Positions 1 through 7,231 of a stretch of 34,360 nucleotides of DNA are shown one piece after another. Both the position numbers and the translations under genes were made by a program. Source of the stretch: Chromatiales bacterium (GTDB lineage: Bacteria; Pseudomonadota; Gammaproteobacteria; Steroidobacterales; GCA-2729495); contig PBYE01000073.1 in the NCBI GenBank assembly GCA_002729495.1, positions 1 to 34,360 of the forward strand, written 5' to 3'. The notes beneath the pieces were generated by a model. It did no database searches and was not told where the DNA came from. It worked only from the letters and a program-made list of their open reading frames with translations. The number at the start of each line of letters is the position of its first letter. Within the stretch, counting starts at the first letter, position 1.

Positions 1-1575
1 ATCAATATGCTCGGCCATTTCCTCACCATACATGGCGGCATTCAGCTCCTTGCCATTGGCCTTGGCATAATCCCAGATGGCCAGTGAAGCGATACGCAGC
101 CGCGGACCCATGCCATCGAACACCAATTTGAACAGGCCGTCAGGCCGCGGAAGGTTGGTCGTCTGCACACCGCCGCCCGCGCGTCCGGTGTTTGCAGTCA
201 ATGCTGACATCAGGAGCCATGCGCGGTTCAGCAGGTCGCCATGTAACCATTTATTCACTCGATAGCCCGCATAAATCATCCCCGGGGGCGATGCTGCAAA
301 CTTGCGTGCGACCTGGCGGATTACGTCAGCACTGATTCCAGTCTCGTCGGCAACATTTTCCGGCCGGTAACGATTGGCAGTTTCGCGGGCCAGTTCGAAC
401 ACGGTGGTGACTTCAACAGGTCCTTCCCTGGTTTCAATCGTCCAGCTGCCTTCAAGCGCGGGTTTCAGATCGCCGAGTTCAAGGTTCTCCTCCACGGGGG
501 AAAACTCGGGATTGTACATATCATCGTACCGGGTCGACGTTGCCGGCGCTTTGGCAACAGAATCCGTCGCTTCATCCCAAACAAAGAAACCATGCTCACC
601 GACACCCATCTCCGTTGCGCGCAGAAAGCGCTGATTGTCCTTGCGCACCAGGAACGGCAGGTCGGTCTGTTCGCGAATGTAATCCCATTCGATTTTGCCG
701 TCTTCAAAAATTACCTGCACCATTGCCATGGCGAGCGCCAGGTCGGTGCCAGGTTTTACATTCAGCCACTTCGAAGCATGGATAGCACTGGCATTGAACT
801 CGGGTGAGATAACGATGACCTCGGTGCCGTTATATTTTGCTTCCCAGAAAAAGTGTGCGTCCGGAATACGTGTCGCAGCCGGGTTACATGCCCAAACGAG
901 ACAGGTGCGTGACTTGTAGATTGCCGCCATGCTGTCACCTGGCAATGGGTGGCCGATAGTCTGCTGGGCACCCAGGGGCAAATCGCCGACACCCGCAAAG
1001 GTTTCAGGCACGGTTATGCCGGTAATATTGGCAAAGCGGAACAAACCGGAAAAGGTTGCACGCTTCAGGATCATGGCGGTACCCATTGCCATGGTGATCG
1101 TCTCCGGCCCGTCTTCGGCCGCGTAATCCACGATTTTACCGGCAACCTCTTCGATAGCCTGGGCCCAGGTAATGCGCTGCCACTTACCTTCGCCACGTTC
1201 GCCCGCTCGTTTCATCGGATACAGCGCACGTTGCTGGCCGTACATGTGCTTAGCCTGCCGCAAACCCTTTTGACAACCGCGTGGCCCGTAATCCGGAGTA
1301 TCCTCGCCGGATGCGCCGTATTCTCCCTGCTGCTCTTCGCGCCAGACGATGCCGTTACGCACGTAAATATTGAAAGCGCAATGGCCGGTACAGTTAATGC
1401 CGCGGCTGCCACGCACGACCCGATCCCAGGTCCACTTATTACGGGCGATGTCTTCCCACCGCCGGTAAGTTCCGCCTTCATGGCTTGCAGCGCCCGCTGC
1501 GCCGTACTTGAGAGATAGCGCCAACGCGCCGCTACCTGCTAGGAAAGTTCTCCGGTCGGTCGAGAGTGAGCTCAT
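1..1575 (-). CDS. Molybdopterin oxidoreductase catalytic subunit, steroid C25/ethylbenzene dehydrogenase type (partial)
   Basis: Open at the window edge; the first 525 residues are present and the family is usually about 900 or more. The start ATG at 1575 follows a GGAGA site. Residues 7-16 (DRRTFLAGSG) form a twin-arginine signal, so a periplasmic enzyme is expected. The [4Fe-4S] segment has C62, C66 and C101 (motifs INCTGHC and PRGCQKG). D198 in VGDLP aligns with the Mo-ligating Asp of NarG, and PDAHFFWEAKYNGTEV is typical of type II DMSO-reductase family members. Known relatives hydroxylate hydrocarbons or steroid side chains with water, or reduce nitrate, selenate or chlorate. The blend of motifs suggests the hydroxylase branch; this is inference. 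The position that carries the His cluster ligand in NarG is Arg58 here. It lies 94 bp downstream of the nitrilase-fold gene on the same strand, so the two may be co-transcribed. Beta and gamma subunits would lie outside the window. Confidence 0.88.
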   Translation of the reverse strand, partial: MSSLSTDRRTFLAGSGALALSLKYGAAGAASHEGGTYRRWEDIARNKWTWDRVVRGSRGINCTGHCAFNIYVRNGIVWREEQQGEYGASGEDTPDYGPRGCQKGLRQAKHMYGQQRALYPMKRAGERGEGKWQRITWAQAIEEVAGKIVDYAAEDGPETITMAMGTAMILKRATFSGLFRFANITGITVPETFAGVGDLPLGAQQTIGHPLPGDSMAAIYKSRTCLVWACNPAATRIPDAHFFWEAKYNGTEVIVISPEFNASAIHASKWLNVKPGTDLALAMAMVQVIFEDGKIEWDYIREQTDLPFLVRKDNQRFLRATEMGVGEHGFFVWDEATDSVAKAPATSTRYDDMYNPEFSPVEENLELGDLKPALEGSWTIETREGPVEVTTVFELARETANRYRPENVADETGISADVIRQVARKFAASPPGMIYAGYRVNKWLHGDLLNRAWLLMSALTANTGRAGGGVQTTNLPRPDGLFKLVFDGMGPRLRIASLAIWDYAKANGKELNAAMYGEEMAEHID

Positions 1576-1669
1576 TCAGGGGGTCTCCGCGGGAGTATCC
1601 ATAATTTCTGATTAGTGCAGAAAATACACCATCCGGGCAGGCAGTGTAAGCATCCGCGCGCAGCGGGCC

Positions 1670-2743
1670 TCAGAGCAAACCCGCGTCTGTCAGCCGCTGG
1701 AGAATATTGTCCTGGCGCTCGCGAAACCAGTCGCGATCCGGCGGTTCCTGCACTTTCCCGTCACGCAGCAAACCGTTGCCGGTGCGGATGGGATAGGTCG
1801 AATACATCAGCGCGTAGATATCGGTAGGCTGGCGCGACAACAGGTTGGCCATCCCGATGCGGCGGCGCTGCTCACGCTGCGCATTAATATCGATTACGGC
1901 GTGTGCCAGCATACTCTCGCCACCTTCGGCTGCGGCAGCCATCGTGTCGCCATGGTAGTCAACAACTTTTGACATGCCGCTGCAGGTATACGCAGGTATT
2001 GGAATGTCATCGATCGACGAGGTGTTGGCCGAAATAATATAGATGGCATTCTCGATGGCGCGCGCCTTACGGCATGCCTCGCGGTCGGTGGTCTTGGGAC
2101 TGCCGGGTTCGCTCGTCGGGTGGATCAGTACTTCGGCGCCGCGCAGCACATTGGCGCGTACCAGCTCCGGCCACATGATCTCTTCCGAGGCGATGCAGGC
2201 CAGATTACCTATTTCGGTCTTCGCAACCGGGAACACACCCTCGATTCCGTAGATATCGAGGTACTTGTCCCAGATATCATGCGGTGTCACTTCAAAGCTG
2301 GATGACAGCCGGCGATAACGAAGAATGACGTCGCCATTCGGGCCGATGATGAAACAGGTCTGGAAATACAGTTCCGGAAAATTTGGGTCGATTTCGTAAA
2401 CATTGCCCGACAGATAGATATTATTTTTCTGGGCGAGTTCCCCGAGGAATTCATACTCCGGGCTGTCATAGTCAATCGCGGCTTTGGCTCGCCATTCTTC
2501 ATGACTGTTGCCCAGCGGGAACCCGGTGAGAAAGTACTCCGGCAAAACAACCAGCCGCACGGTGCTGCCGTTATGGAAGTGCACAAACTGGACGTTGGTG
2601 GTCACGTAGGCAGCGATGCGCTCCAGCGACGCCATGCGCACTTTTGCTGCCGCTTCAGCATCAGGACAGAGATTCACCGTCTTGCAGGCGATCTGCAGTG
2701 CGGTGGCCGTGTAGATGGGAACCGTCTCGGTCGTGTCTGACAT
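1670..2743 (-). CDS. Nitrilase/amidase-fold (carbon-nitrogen hydrolase) protein with altered catalytic residues
   Basis: 357 residues from the ATG at 2743, which follows AAAGAGA; an upstream in-frame start at 2773 is less likely. The fold is recognised from VVLPEYFLTGFPLG (Glu69), the NGDVILRYRRL segment, the IGNLACIASEEIMWPE segment and LRGAEVLIHPTSEPG. In active family members the triad is Glu-Lys-Cys. Glu69 is kept. The Lys position (YRK in aliphatic amidases) is Arg145. Aligning on the conserved Pro-Glu, with five residues between Cys and Pro in active enzymes, puts Ser186 where the nucleophilic Cys should be; the nearby Cys183 is three residues too early. It may be a non-hydrolytic protein or use different chemistry. 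It is upstream of and co-directional with the molybdenum enzyme, and divergent from bioF. No signal peptide is seen. Confidence 0.85.
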   Translation of the reverse strand: MSDTTETVPIYTATALQIACKTVNLCPDAEAAAKVRMASLERIAAYVTTNVQFVHFHNGSTVRLVVLPEYFLTGFPLGNSHEEWRAKAAIDYDSPEYEFLGELAQKNNIYLSGNVYEIDPNFPELYFQTCFIIGPNGDVILRYRRLSSSFEVTPHDIWDKYLDIYGIEGVFPVAKTEIGNLACIASEEIMWPELVRANVLRGAEVLIHPTSEPGSPKTTDREACRKARAIENAIYIISANTSSIDDIPIPAYTCSGMSKVVDYHGDTMAAAAEGGESMLAHAVIDINAQREQRRRIGMANLLSRQPTDIYALMYSTYPIRTGNGLLRDGKVQEPPDRDWFRERQDNILQRLTDAGLL

Positions 2744-2818
2744 GCTGCATTCTCTTTGTTTAGCCGGGCGCACAGGAATGGCGCGGCCTTTTAGTCAAGT
2801 CTGGCCAATATTGAGAGA

Positions 2819-2840
2819 CCTGCTCAAGCACTAAAGCAGG
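2819..2840. promoter_or_regulatory. Inverted repeat upstream of bioF
   Basis: CCTGCT (2819-2824) and AGCAGG (2835-2840) are perfect 6-bp arms separated by 10 bp, just ahead of the bioF -35 region. It could be an operator. It does not match the gammaproteobacterial BirA operator as I know it. Confidence 0.35.
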
Positions 2841-2845
2841 TGTGC

Positions 2846-2872
2846 TTTACCAGATGGTCACGCCTGTATAAT
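2846..2872 (+). promoter_or_regulatory. Putative bioF-bioD promoter
   Basis: A perfect TATAAT lies at 2867-2872, with a weak -35 (TTTACC, 2846-2851) 15 bp upstream. Transcription would start near 2880. This argues that translation begins at the TTG at 2903 rather than at the upstream in-frame ATG at 2840. Confidence 0.55.
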
Positions 2873-2902
2873 TCCCCGGTTCTTTGCTACCGGGAAACTC
2901 AC

Positions 2903-4072
2903 TTGAGCGGTTTCAGCGACATAAAAACAGCACTGGATGAACGTGAGCAGCGGGGGCTCTACCGCCGCCGCCGGACTGTTGCCTCGGCGCAGGGACGAGA
3001 GCTGGTGGTCAACGGCAAGCAACTCCTGAATTTTTGCAGCAACGACTATCTCGGCCTCGCCAACGACGAACGCGTCCGGGCTGCATTCAAACAGGGCATC
3101 GATGATTGGGGCGCCGGCAGCGGCGCGGCGCATCTCGTTAGCGGGCACACATCTGCCCATCACGAGCTTGAAGCCGCGTTAGCGGATTTCACCGGCCGAC
3201 CCTGCGCCCTGCTGTTTACGAGTGGCTATGCGGCCAACCTGGGTACTATAGATGCGCTCGTAGGCAACGGCGATCACGTTCTGGAAGACCGGCTGAACCA
3301 TGCCTCGCTGCTCGACGGCGGCCTCATCAGCGGCGCACGTTTCCAGCGTTACCGGCATCGCGACACCGAAGACCTGGCGGGCAAACTCGAGCAACTTAAA
3401 CCTGCTGACAAGCGCGTACTGGTGGTCAGCGACGGAACTTTCAGCATGGACGGCACAACCTGCGATATCACCGCGACGGCAGAGGTCACCCGCAAGCACG
3501 GTGCATGGTTCATGGTCGACGAAGCACACAGCCTCGGCGTAACCGGTGACCGGGGCCGTGGCCTGGTCGACCCGCAACAACACGGCACAGATTCCGTACA
3601 GATCCTGATCGGAACACTGGGCAAAGCATTTGGCACCCAGGGTGGCTTTGCCGCCGGCAGCGAAGAGTTGATCGAAACCCTGATCCAGCAGGCGCGCACT
3701 TATATTTACAGCACTGCACTACCCGCTGCTGTGGCGGTCGCAACGCTTGCAAGTCTGAAGATCGTTGCCGAAGAAGGCTGGCGGCGCGAACGCCTGGCGG
3801 AACTCACCGGGCGCTTCCGCAAAGGCGCGCGGGAACTGGGCCTGGAGTTGCCGGACTCTTCTACACCCATTCAACCCGTAATACTCGGCGACGAGCGACA
3901 TGCACTACAGATGAGCGCGGCACTGGAAGAACTGGGGCTTATGATTACACCGATCCGGCCGCCAACCGTGCCGGCGGGAACGTCGCGGTTACGAATTACC
4001 TTTACGGCCGCACATACCGATGACGATCTGCAAAAATTACTGATCGGACTCGCCACGGTTTCAGGCATATGA
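2903..4072 (+). CDS. bioF: 8-amino-7-oxononanoate synthase
   Basis: Condenses pimeloyl-ACP or pimeloyl-CoA with L-alanine to 8-amino-7-oxononanoate, the first ring-building step of biotin synthesis. It is a PLP-dependent alpha-oxoamine synthase. Visible motifs are NFCSNDYLGLA, HASLLDGG, FSMDGT, the cofactor-binding VDEAHSLGV, and TLGKAFG with the Schiff-base Lys241; the C-terminal IRPPTVPAGTSRLRIT is close to E. coli BioF. The TTG start at 2903 gives 389 residues, near the usual length of 384, and fits the TATAAT box at 2867; starting at the ATG at 2840 would place the promoter inside the gene. The stop overlaps the bioD start (ATGA), implying translational coupling. bioB, bioC and bioH are not in the window. 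Confidence 0.95.
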   Translation: MSGFSDIKTALDEREQRGLYRRRRTVASAQGRELVVNGKQLLNFCSNDYLGLANDERVRAAFKQGIDDWGAGSGAAHLVSGHTSAHHELEAALADFTGRPCALLFTSGYAANLGTIDALVGNGDHVLEDRLNHASLLDGGLISGARFQRYRHRDTEDLAGKLEQLKPADKRVLVVSDGTFSMDGTTCDITATAEVTRKHGAWFMVDEAHSLGVTGDRGRGLVDPQQHGTDSVQILIGTLGKAFGTQGGFAAGSEELIETLIQQARTYIYSTALPAAVAVATLASLKIVAEEGWRRERLAELTGRFRKGARELGLELPDSSTPIQPVILGDERHALQMSAALEELGLMITPIRPPTVPAGTSRLRITFTAAHTDDDLQKLLIGLATVSGI

Positions 4073-4749
4073 GCAAGGCATTCTTTGTAACGGGCACAGA
4101 TACGGCGGTCGGTAAAACACTGATCGCGCGAGCCCTGCTGAAGCTCGCACACGATGCCGGTCGGCATGCGCTAGGGCTGAAACCGGTGTCGGCCGGCTGC
4201 GAGTTACGCGACGATATCCTGGCAAACGATGATGCGTGGTATCTCATGCAGGAGTCATCAGGCACCCCCTCGTACGAAGATGTAAACCCGGTGGCCCTTA
4301 AGGAAGCCATGGCGCCGCACATCGCAGCCGAACGTGAGGGCCGCACCCTTACGGTTGACAGTCTCGTCGAACACTGCCGACCCCTGATCGACAGCGCTGA
4401 TTTTACGGTTATCGAGGGCGCGGGGGGCTGGGATGTGCCGCTTAATGAAACCGAAAGCATGGCTGACCTGGCCGCTGCACTCGGTCACCCCGTTATCCTG
4501 GTCGTCGGCATCCGGCTGGGTTGTCTGAACCATTCGTTGTTAACCGCCCGCGCGATCCGGGAACACGGGCTGGAACTGGCTGGCTGGGTTGCCAACCGCA
4601 TCGATCCACATATGCCGGTAGCGGACGAGAACATTGCCGCCCTGGAGGAACGCCTGGCCTGCCCGTTGCTCGGTACCGTTCCCTGGCAGGAAGATGTCAG
4701 TATCGCGGGCGTGGCTGAATCGCTCGAGAGCGCGCTGCTGCTGAGCTGA
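4069..4749 (+). CDS. bioD: ATP-dependent dethiobiotin synthetase
   Basis: Closes the ureido ring of dethiobiotin from 7,8-diaminopelargonate, CO2 and ATP. The 226-residue length is normal. The P-loop GTDTAVGKT spans residues 9-17, LKPVSAGCE holds the substrate-binding Lys region, and VIEGAGGWDVPL is the second nucleotide/carboxylate motif, with VANRID near the end. The start codon overlaps the bioF stop by 4 bp, so both are made from one mRNA. The next biotin gene, bioA, is displaced by about 2.5 kb. Confidence 0.95.
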   Translation: MSKAFFVTGTDTAVGKTLIARALLKLAHDAGRHALGLKPVSAGCELRDDILANDDAWYLMQESSGTPSYEDVNPVALKEAMAPHIAAEREGRTLTVDSLVEHCRPLIDSADFTVIEGAGGWDVPLNETESMADLAAALGHPVILVVGIRLGCLNHSLLTARAIREHGLELAGWVANRIDPHMPVADENIAALEERLACPLLGTVPWQEDVSIAGVAESLESALLLS

Positions 4750-4789
4750 GTGCCATGCCAAAATATAAATAGTAGTTTTCAGGTGTTGT

Positions 4790-4805
4790 TCCCTTATGAT
4801 AGGGA
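4790..4805 (+). promoter_or_regulatory. Palindrome around a -10-like TATGAT ahead of the DUF1838 gene
   Basis: TCCCT (4790-4794), TATGAT (4795-4800) and AGGGA (4801-4805) form a perfect 5-bp inverted repeat enclosing a -10-like hexamer, 36 bp before the gene start. A repressor site over the promoter would look like this; no regulator is identified. Confidence 0.3.
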
Positions 4806-4840
4806 CATACCAGAACAAACAATCTCAAGCGGAGGGGACA

Positions 4841-5833
4841 ATGGATAGCAACTGGATGGATAAGCCACGCAGCCGGCGCGACGCGCTGCTCGGTATCGGT
4901 GGAGTCACGGCAGGCAGCATGCTGCTCGGCGCTTGCGAACCGCCGGCCGAAAAACCATCGGGTGGTGTTGAAAGGGTTCCTGCCGACTTCAATGATCCGA
5001 AACAAAGTCTCGATGCCTTTATCAAGCTAACGGGCGACCTCGACCCGAAGAAAGAAACGCCTGGCTGGTTCGGCGGCATGGTTTTTGGCGATACCCGGCG
5101 TGACCGTCCACTGAGACCCCTTTTCGGGGTGCAGGGGTTTGGCGTCATCAGAACAGAAGAGCAGTCGGATGGCTCGTTTAGAGTCTTTAACCGTGAACTT
5201 GCCTTCTACACTGACCCCAAGACCGGTAAATTTATTGACAAGTGGAAGAATGCATACACCGGTGAGATGTGCGACGTTAAGCCGATTCACAACATGACCG
5301 TGAACGCTCACCTGATCGTCAGCGAGAAAGTCGGAACGGCTATCGAGATGGACTTCGACGGCACGTTGATGGAGGTTCCACTGCGGTTGGGCTGGGATAC
5401 ATTCGGGGACAAGGTATTTTCCAACTTCGAAGTGCACACAGCTTTTCCAAATGAACTCAAACCCGAAGTCTGGCCACGGGAATCGGCCGGCAAGGTGTTA
5501 CGCATCGCCGAAATATTCCAGCGTGTTGCTAGCCTCAGCGATGTCGAGAACCGGAATACGACCAGCGCAGACTATTCCGGCACTTGGACCCGTGTCGGCC
5601 CATGGTTACCCTGGATGCGCCAGGGCCAGGCCGACGGCAGCCTGATATTCCGCACCTTCATGACCAAGCTCGAATCAGTCGATCAGATACCGCCCGACCT
5701 CAAGGCGATCACCGAGGAACGCCTGCCGGATTATTTCCAGGCGCCGCCTCCGGAAACCTGGGGGGGCAAGAACGACTCAAGCTTCAGCGTCTACGTGCGG
5801 GAAAACGATCCGCTGCCGCCGCTGGAAGAGTAG
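4841..5833 (+). CDS. DUF1838-like Tat-exported lipoprotein
   Basis: 330 residues from the ATG at 4841, chosen over an in-frame ATG at 4796 because of the strong ribosome site AGCGGAGGGG just before it. The N-terminus has SRRDALLGIGGVTAGS followed by the lipobox LLGAC, so it is probably exported by Tat and lipid-anchored. The rest (FIKLTGDLDPK, FGVQGFGVIR, FNRELAFYTDPKTG, PIHNMTVNAH) resembles the DUF1838 family, whose function is unknown; these proteins often occur in genomes that degrade steroids or terpenoids. A long WTRVGPWLPWMRQG segment and a Pro-rich end are visible. It sits between bioD and bioA but has its own candidate promoter and no obvious link to biotin. Confidence 0.75.
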   Translation: MDSNWMDKPRSRRDALLGIGGVTAGSMLLGACEPPAEKPSGGVERVPADFNDPKQSLDAFIKLTGDLDPKKETPGWFGGMVFGDTRRDRPLRPLFGVQGFGVIRTEEQSDGSFRVFNRELAFYTDPKTGKFIDKWKNAYTGEMCDVKPIHNMTVNAHLIVSEKVGTAIEMDFDGTLMEVPLRLGWDTFGDKVFSNFEVHTAFPNELKPEVWPRESAGKVLRIAEIFQRVASLSDVENRNTTSADYSGTWTRVGPWLPWMRQGQADGSLIFRTFMTKLESVDQIPPDLKAITEERLPDYFQAPPPETWGGKNDSSFSVYVRENDPLPPLEE

Positions 5834-6340
5834 CCGCAGGAGCGGCTCCTGCAAATGCTCCCGCCGGCCTCGCCGGCGGCGCATTCCCAGCAATGCCAGT
5901 CCAGATCCGAACAGCCATGCAGCCGTGGGAACGGGCACGACTGCCGGGCCTATACCCGGCATCGGCGCCCCCGCGCTGAAGTCGACTGCATTGTTGTTGG
6001 TGTCTGTACCAAACAGATCGCGCGTCAAACTAATATCGCCGGTAACGTCCGCGGCAAACATGCCTTCACCCGCGTTAAACATTCCGGCATCGCCGTACTG
6101 AAGCGCATCGACAACCGTATCACCGTCGAACAGCCGGACTGCGTCCGGGCCGTTCTGCCAGTCGACGACCTGTCCTTCCAGTAAGCTGCTTACCTGCCCT
6201 ACGCTGCCGGGTTTTTCGAGGCAGTCTGCCGGCATCAGGCAGGAAATCAGACCGACTCCCGACATCGCGTAATTATCATACAGGTTGGGGTTAATGCGCT
6301 CGATGATCGTGCACTTTTCTTCCGCGGATACCGGGGCCGA
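5777..6340 (-). pseudogene. Lamin-tail-domain / PEP-CTERM-like protein, 5'-truncated remnant
   Basis: The frame reads IERINPNLYDN, VVDALQYGDAG, FNAGEGMF, ISLTRDLFGTDTNNNAVDF and then VPVPTAAWLFGSGLALLGM followed by RRRRGRR. The first part matches the C-terminal half of a lamin-tail domain. The end matches a PEP-CTERM sorting signal (V-P-x-P, hydrophobic helix, Arg cluster). No signal peptide or start codon belongs to it: upstream of about 6340 the meaningful frame changes to an acyl-CoA ligase fragment. The predicted tail runs about 25 residues past the Arg cluster into the 3' end of the DUF1838 gene, which is unusual and suggests the 3' end is also altered. I treat it as a broken surface-protein gene. 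Confidence 0.6.
5836..5852. repeat. Perfect inverted repeat after the DUF1838 stop
   Basis: GCAGGAGC (5836-5843), one G, then GCTCCTGC (5845-5852): an 8-bp stem with a 1-nt centre, starting 2 bp after the stop codon. There is no T-run, so it is either a weak or Rho-assisted terminator, or a REP-like extragenic palindrome. A further CCGGC/GCCGG pair follows at about 5863-5876. Confidence 0.55.
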
Positions 6341-6344
6341 ACTG

Positions 6345-6494
6345 GTCACCGGCCCTGAGCCCGAGGCCTGACAGTACATTCGCCCAGCGCTGGTACTCCC
6401 GGAACAGTTCGGCGTAGGTAAACCCGGAATCCCCCTCCAGCAGGGCCGGATGGTCGGGCTTCTCTTCCGGGACGGACGCGGAATGTGGATAAAG
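6345..6494 (-). pseudogene. AMP-dependent acyl-CoA synthetase N-terminal fragment A
   Basis: Only about 50 residues remain: HPALLEGDSGFTYAELFREY and QRWANVLSGLGLRAGD are the start of an ANL-family ligase (consensus: ALxxGDxxxTYAEL, then ANxLxxxGLxxGD). An in-frame stop lies at 6495-6497. Homology ends at about 6345, where the reading passes without a gap into the lamin-tail remnant in another frame. The adenylation and CoA-binding parts (about 450 residues) are missing. It is closely related to fragment B next to it. Confidence 0.6.
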
Positions 6495-6625
6495 TTACTC
6501 GAAGCAACCGGAAATACTTATGAGACTATTCCGGGAAGGGGTGGTGGATGCTTGCTTGAAGGTGACGATGAAAAGAACTTTGCCGCGATAATACGCGCAG
6601 AGTTGGACGCTATTCATGGAAATTA

Positions 6626-7066
6626 AATCTGGTAGTTGCCGCATGGAGCGCAGGAAATGCTGCATGTGGTGATTTGTTGGCGCAAGTCATCATCCAGCAG
6701 GATGCCTTTCTTTGCCAACGTAGGGCAGGGTCGGTCCAGCAACACCCGTTTCATATCAAAATTTTCAGCTATGCGCTTTTTTTCATCTTGCGGCGCGCGC
6801 CAATCTACTGGGACAACCGTGATACCAATATGTGCAGCAGCCAGAACTGCCAGCACGTGATCAATATCGTCACGCAAGGCTATCCCGAGGCGATCACCCG
6901 GGGACAACCCTATTGCATGATACAAATTTGCCCATCGCTGACACTCGCGAGTGAGATCAGAGTAGCTTAGCTCCCTGTCACCTTCCTTCAACGCGAGATG
7001 GTCTGCCTTATTAGTTGCGTGCTTTTGCAGGTAATCACTAATCTTTATACAGTCTTGAGAATAAAC
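6626..7066 (-). pseudogene. AMP-dependent acyl-CoA synthetase N-terminal fragment B
   Basis: Open from 7066 without a plausible ATG. It reads ISDYLQKHATNKADHLALKE, then ELSYSDLTRECQRWANLYHA and GLSPGDRLGIALRDDIDHVL, followed by AHIGITVVPVDWRAPQDEKK. This is the N-terminal subdomain of an ANL-family acyl-CoA/acyl-ACP ligase, about 130 of the usual 500 residues. Similarity fades after LLDRPCPTL, and a stop follows at 6623. The P-loop (SGTTGxPK-type) and all later motifs are absent. It shares QRWAN and the GLxxGD arrangement with fragment A, so the two probably derive from tandem copies. Confidence 0.65.
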
Positions 7067-7094
7067 TCAGCCATTCACGCTATGCAGAAAACCC

Positions 7095-7118
7095 TGTAAA
7101 GTTTGGCATAAATTTACA
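7095..7118. promoter_or_regulatory. Inverted repeat TGTAAA-N12-TTTACA upstream of bioA
   Basis: TGTAAA (7095-7100) and TTTACA (7113-7118) are perfect 6-bp arms. The half-sites recall the BirA operator (TTGTAAACC ... GGTTTACAA), but the spacing is about 7 bp shorter, so I do not call it a BirA site. Confidence 0.35.
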
Positions 7119-7158
7119 TAAATCGTCTATTATTGATGGCCATTTGAAATACAGCGGG

Positions 7159-7179
7159 CCAATCATTCTATTGGAATGA
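7159..7179. promoter_or_regulatory. Two interleaved inverted repeats before bioA
   Basis: CCAAT (7159-7163)/ATTGG (7170-7174) and TCATTC (7163-7168)/GAATGA (7174-7179) overlap each other, so the site can form either of two stems. It lies about 50 bp before the bioA start codon and is a candidate operator. Confidence 0.35.
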
Positions 7180-7231
7180 ACAGCACTATTTATAGCAAGC
7201 CAACAGTGTGCAGGGAGGAATTCGCGGAACC

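Noticed and set aside
949-1518. 189-codon plus-strand ORF.
   Set aside because: Shadow of the molybdenum enzyme, whose cluster and Mo-ligand motifs read cleanly on the minus strand.
2840-2902. N-terminal extension of BioF from the ATG at 2840.
   Set aside because: The extra 21 residues are not BioF-like and contain the TATAAT promoter box; the TTG at 2903 gives the normal length.
7095-7118. BirA operator upstream of bioA.
   Set aside because: The half-sites are similar, but the outer CC/GG bases are missing and the spacing is about 7 bp too short.
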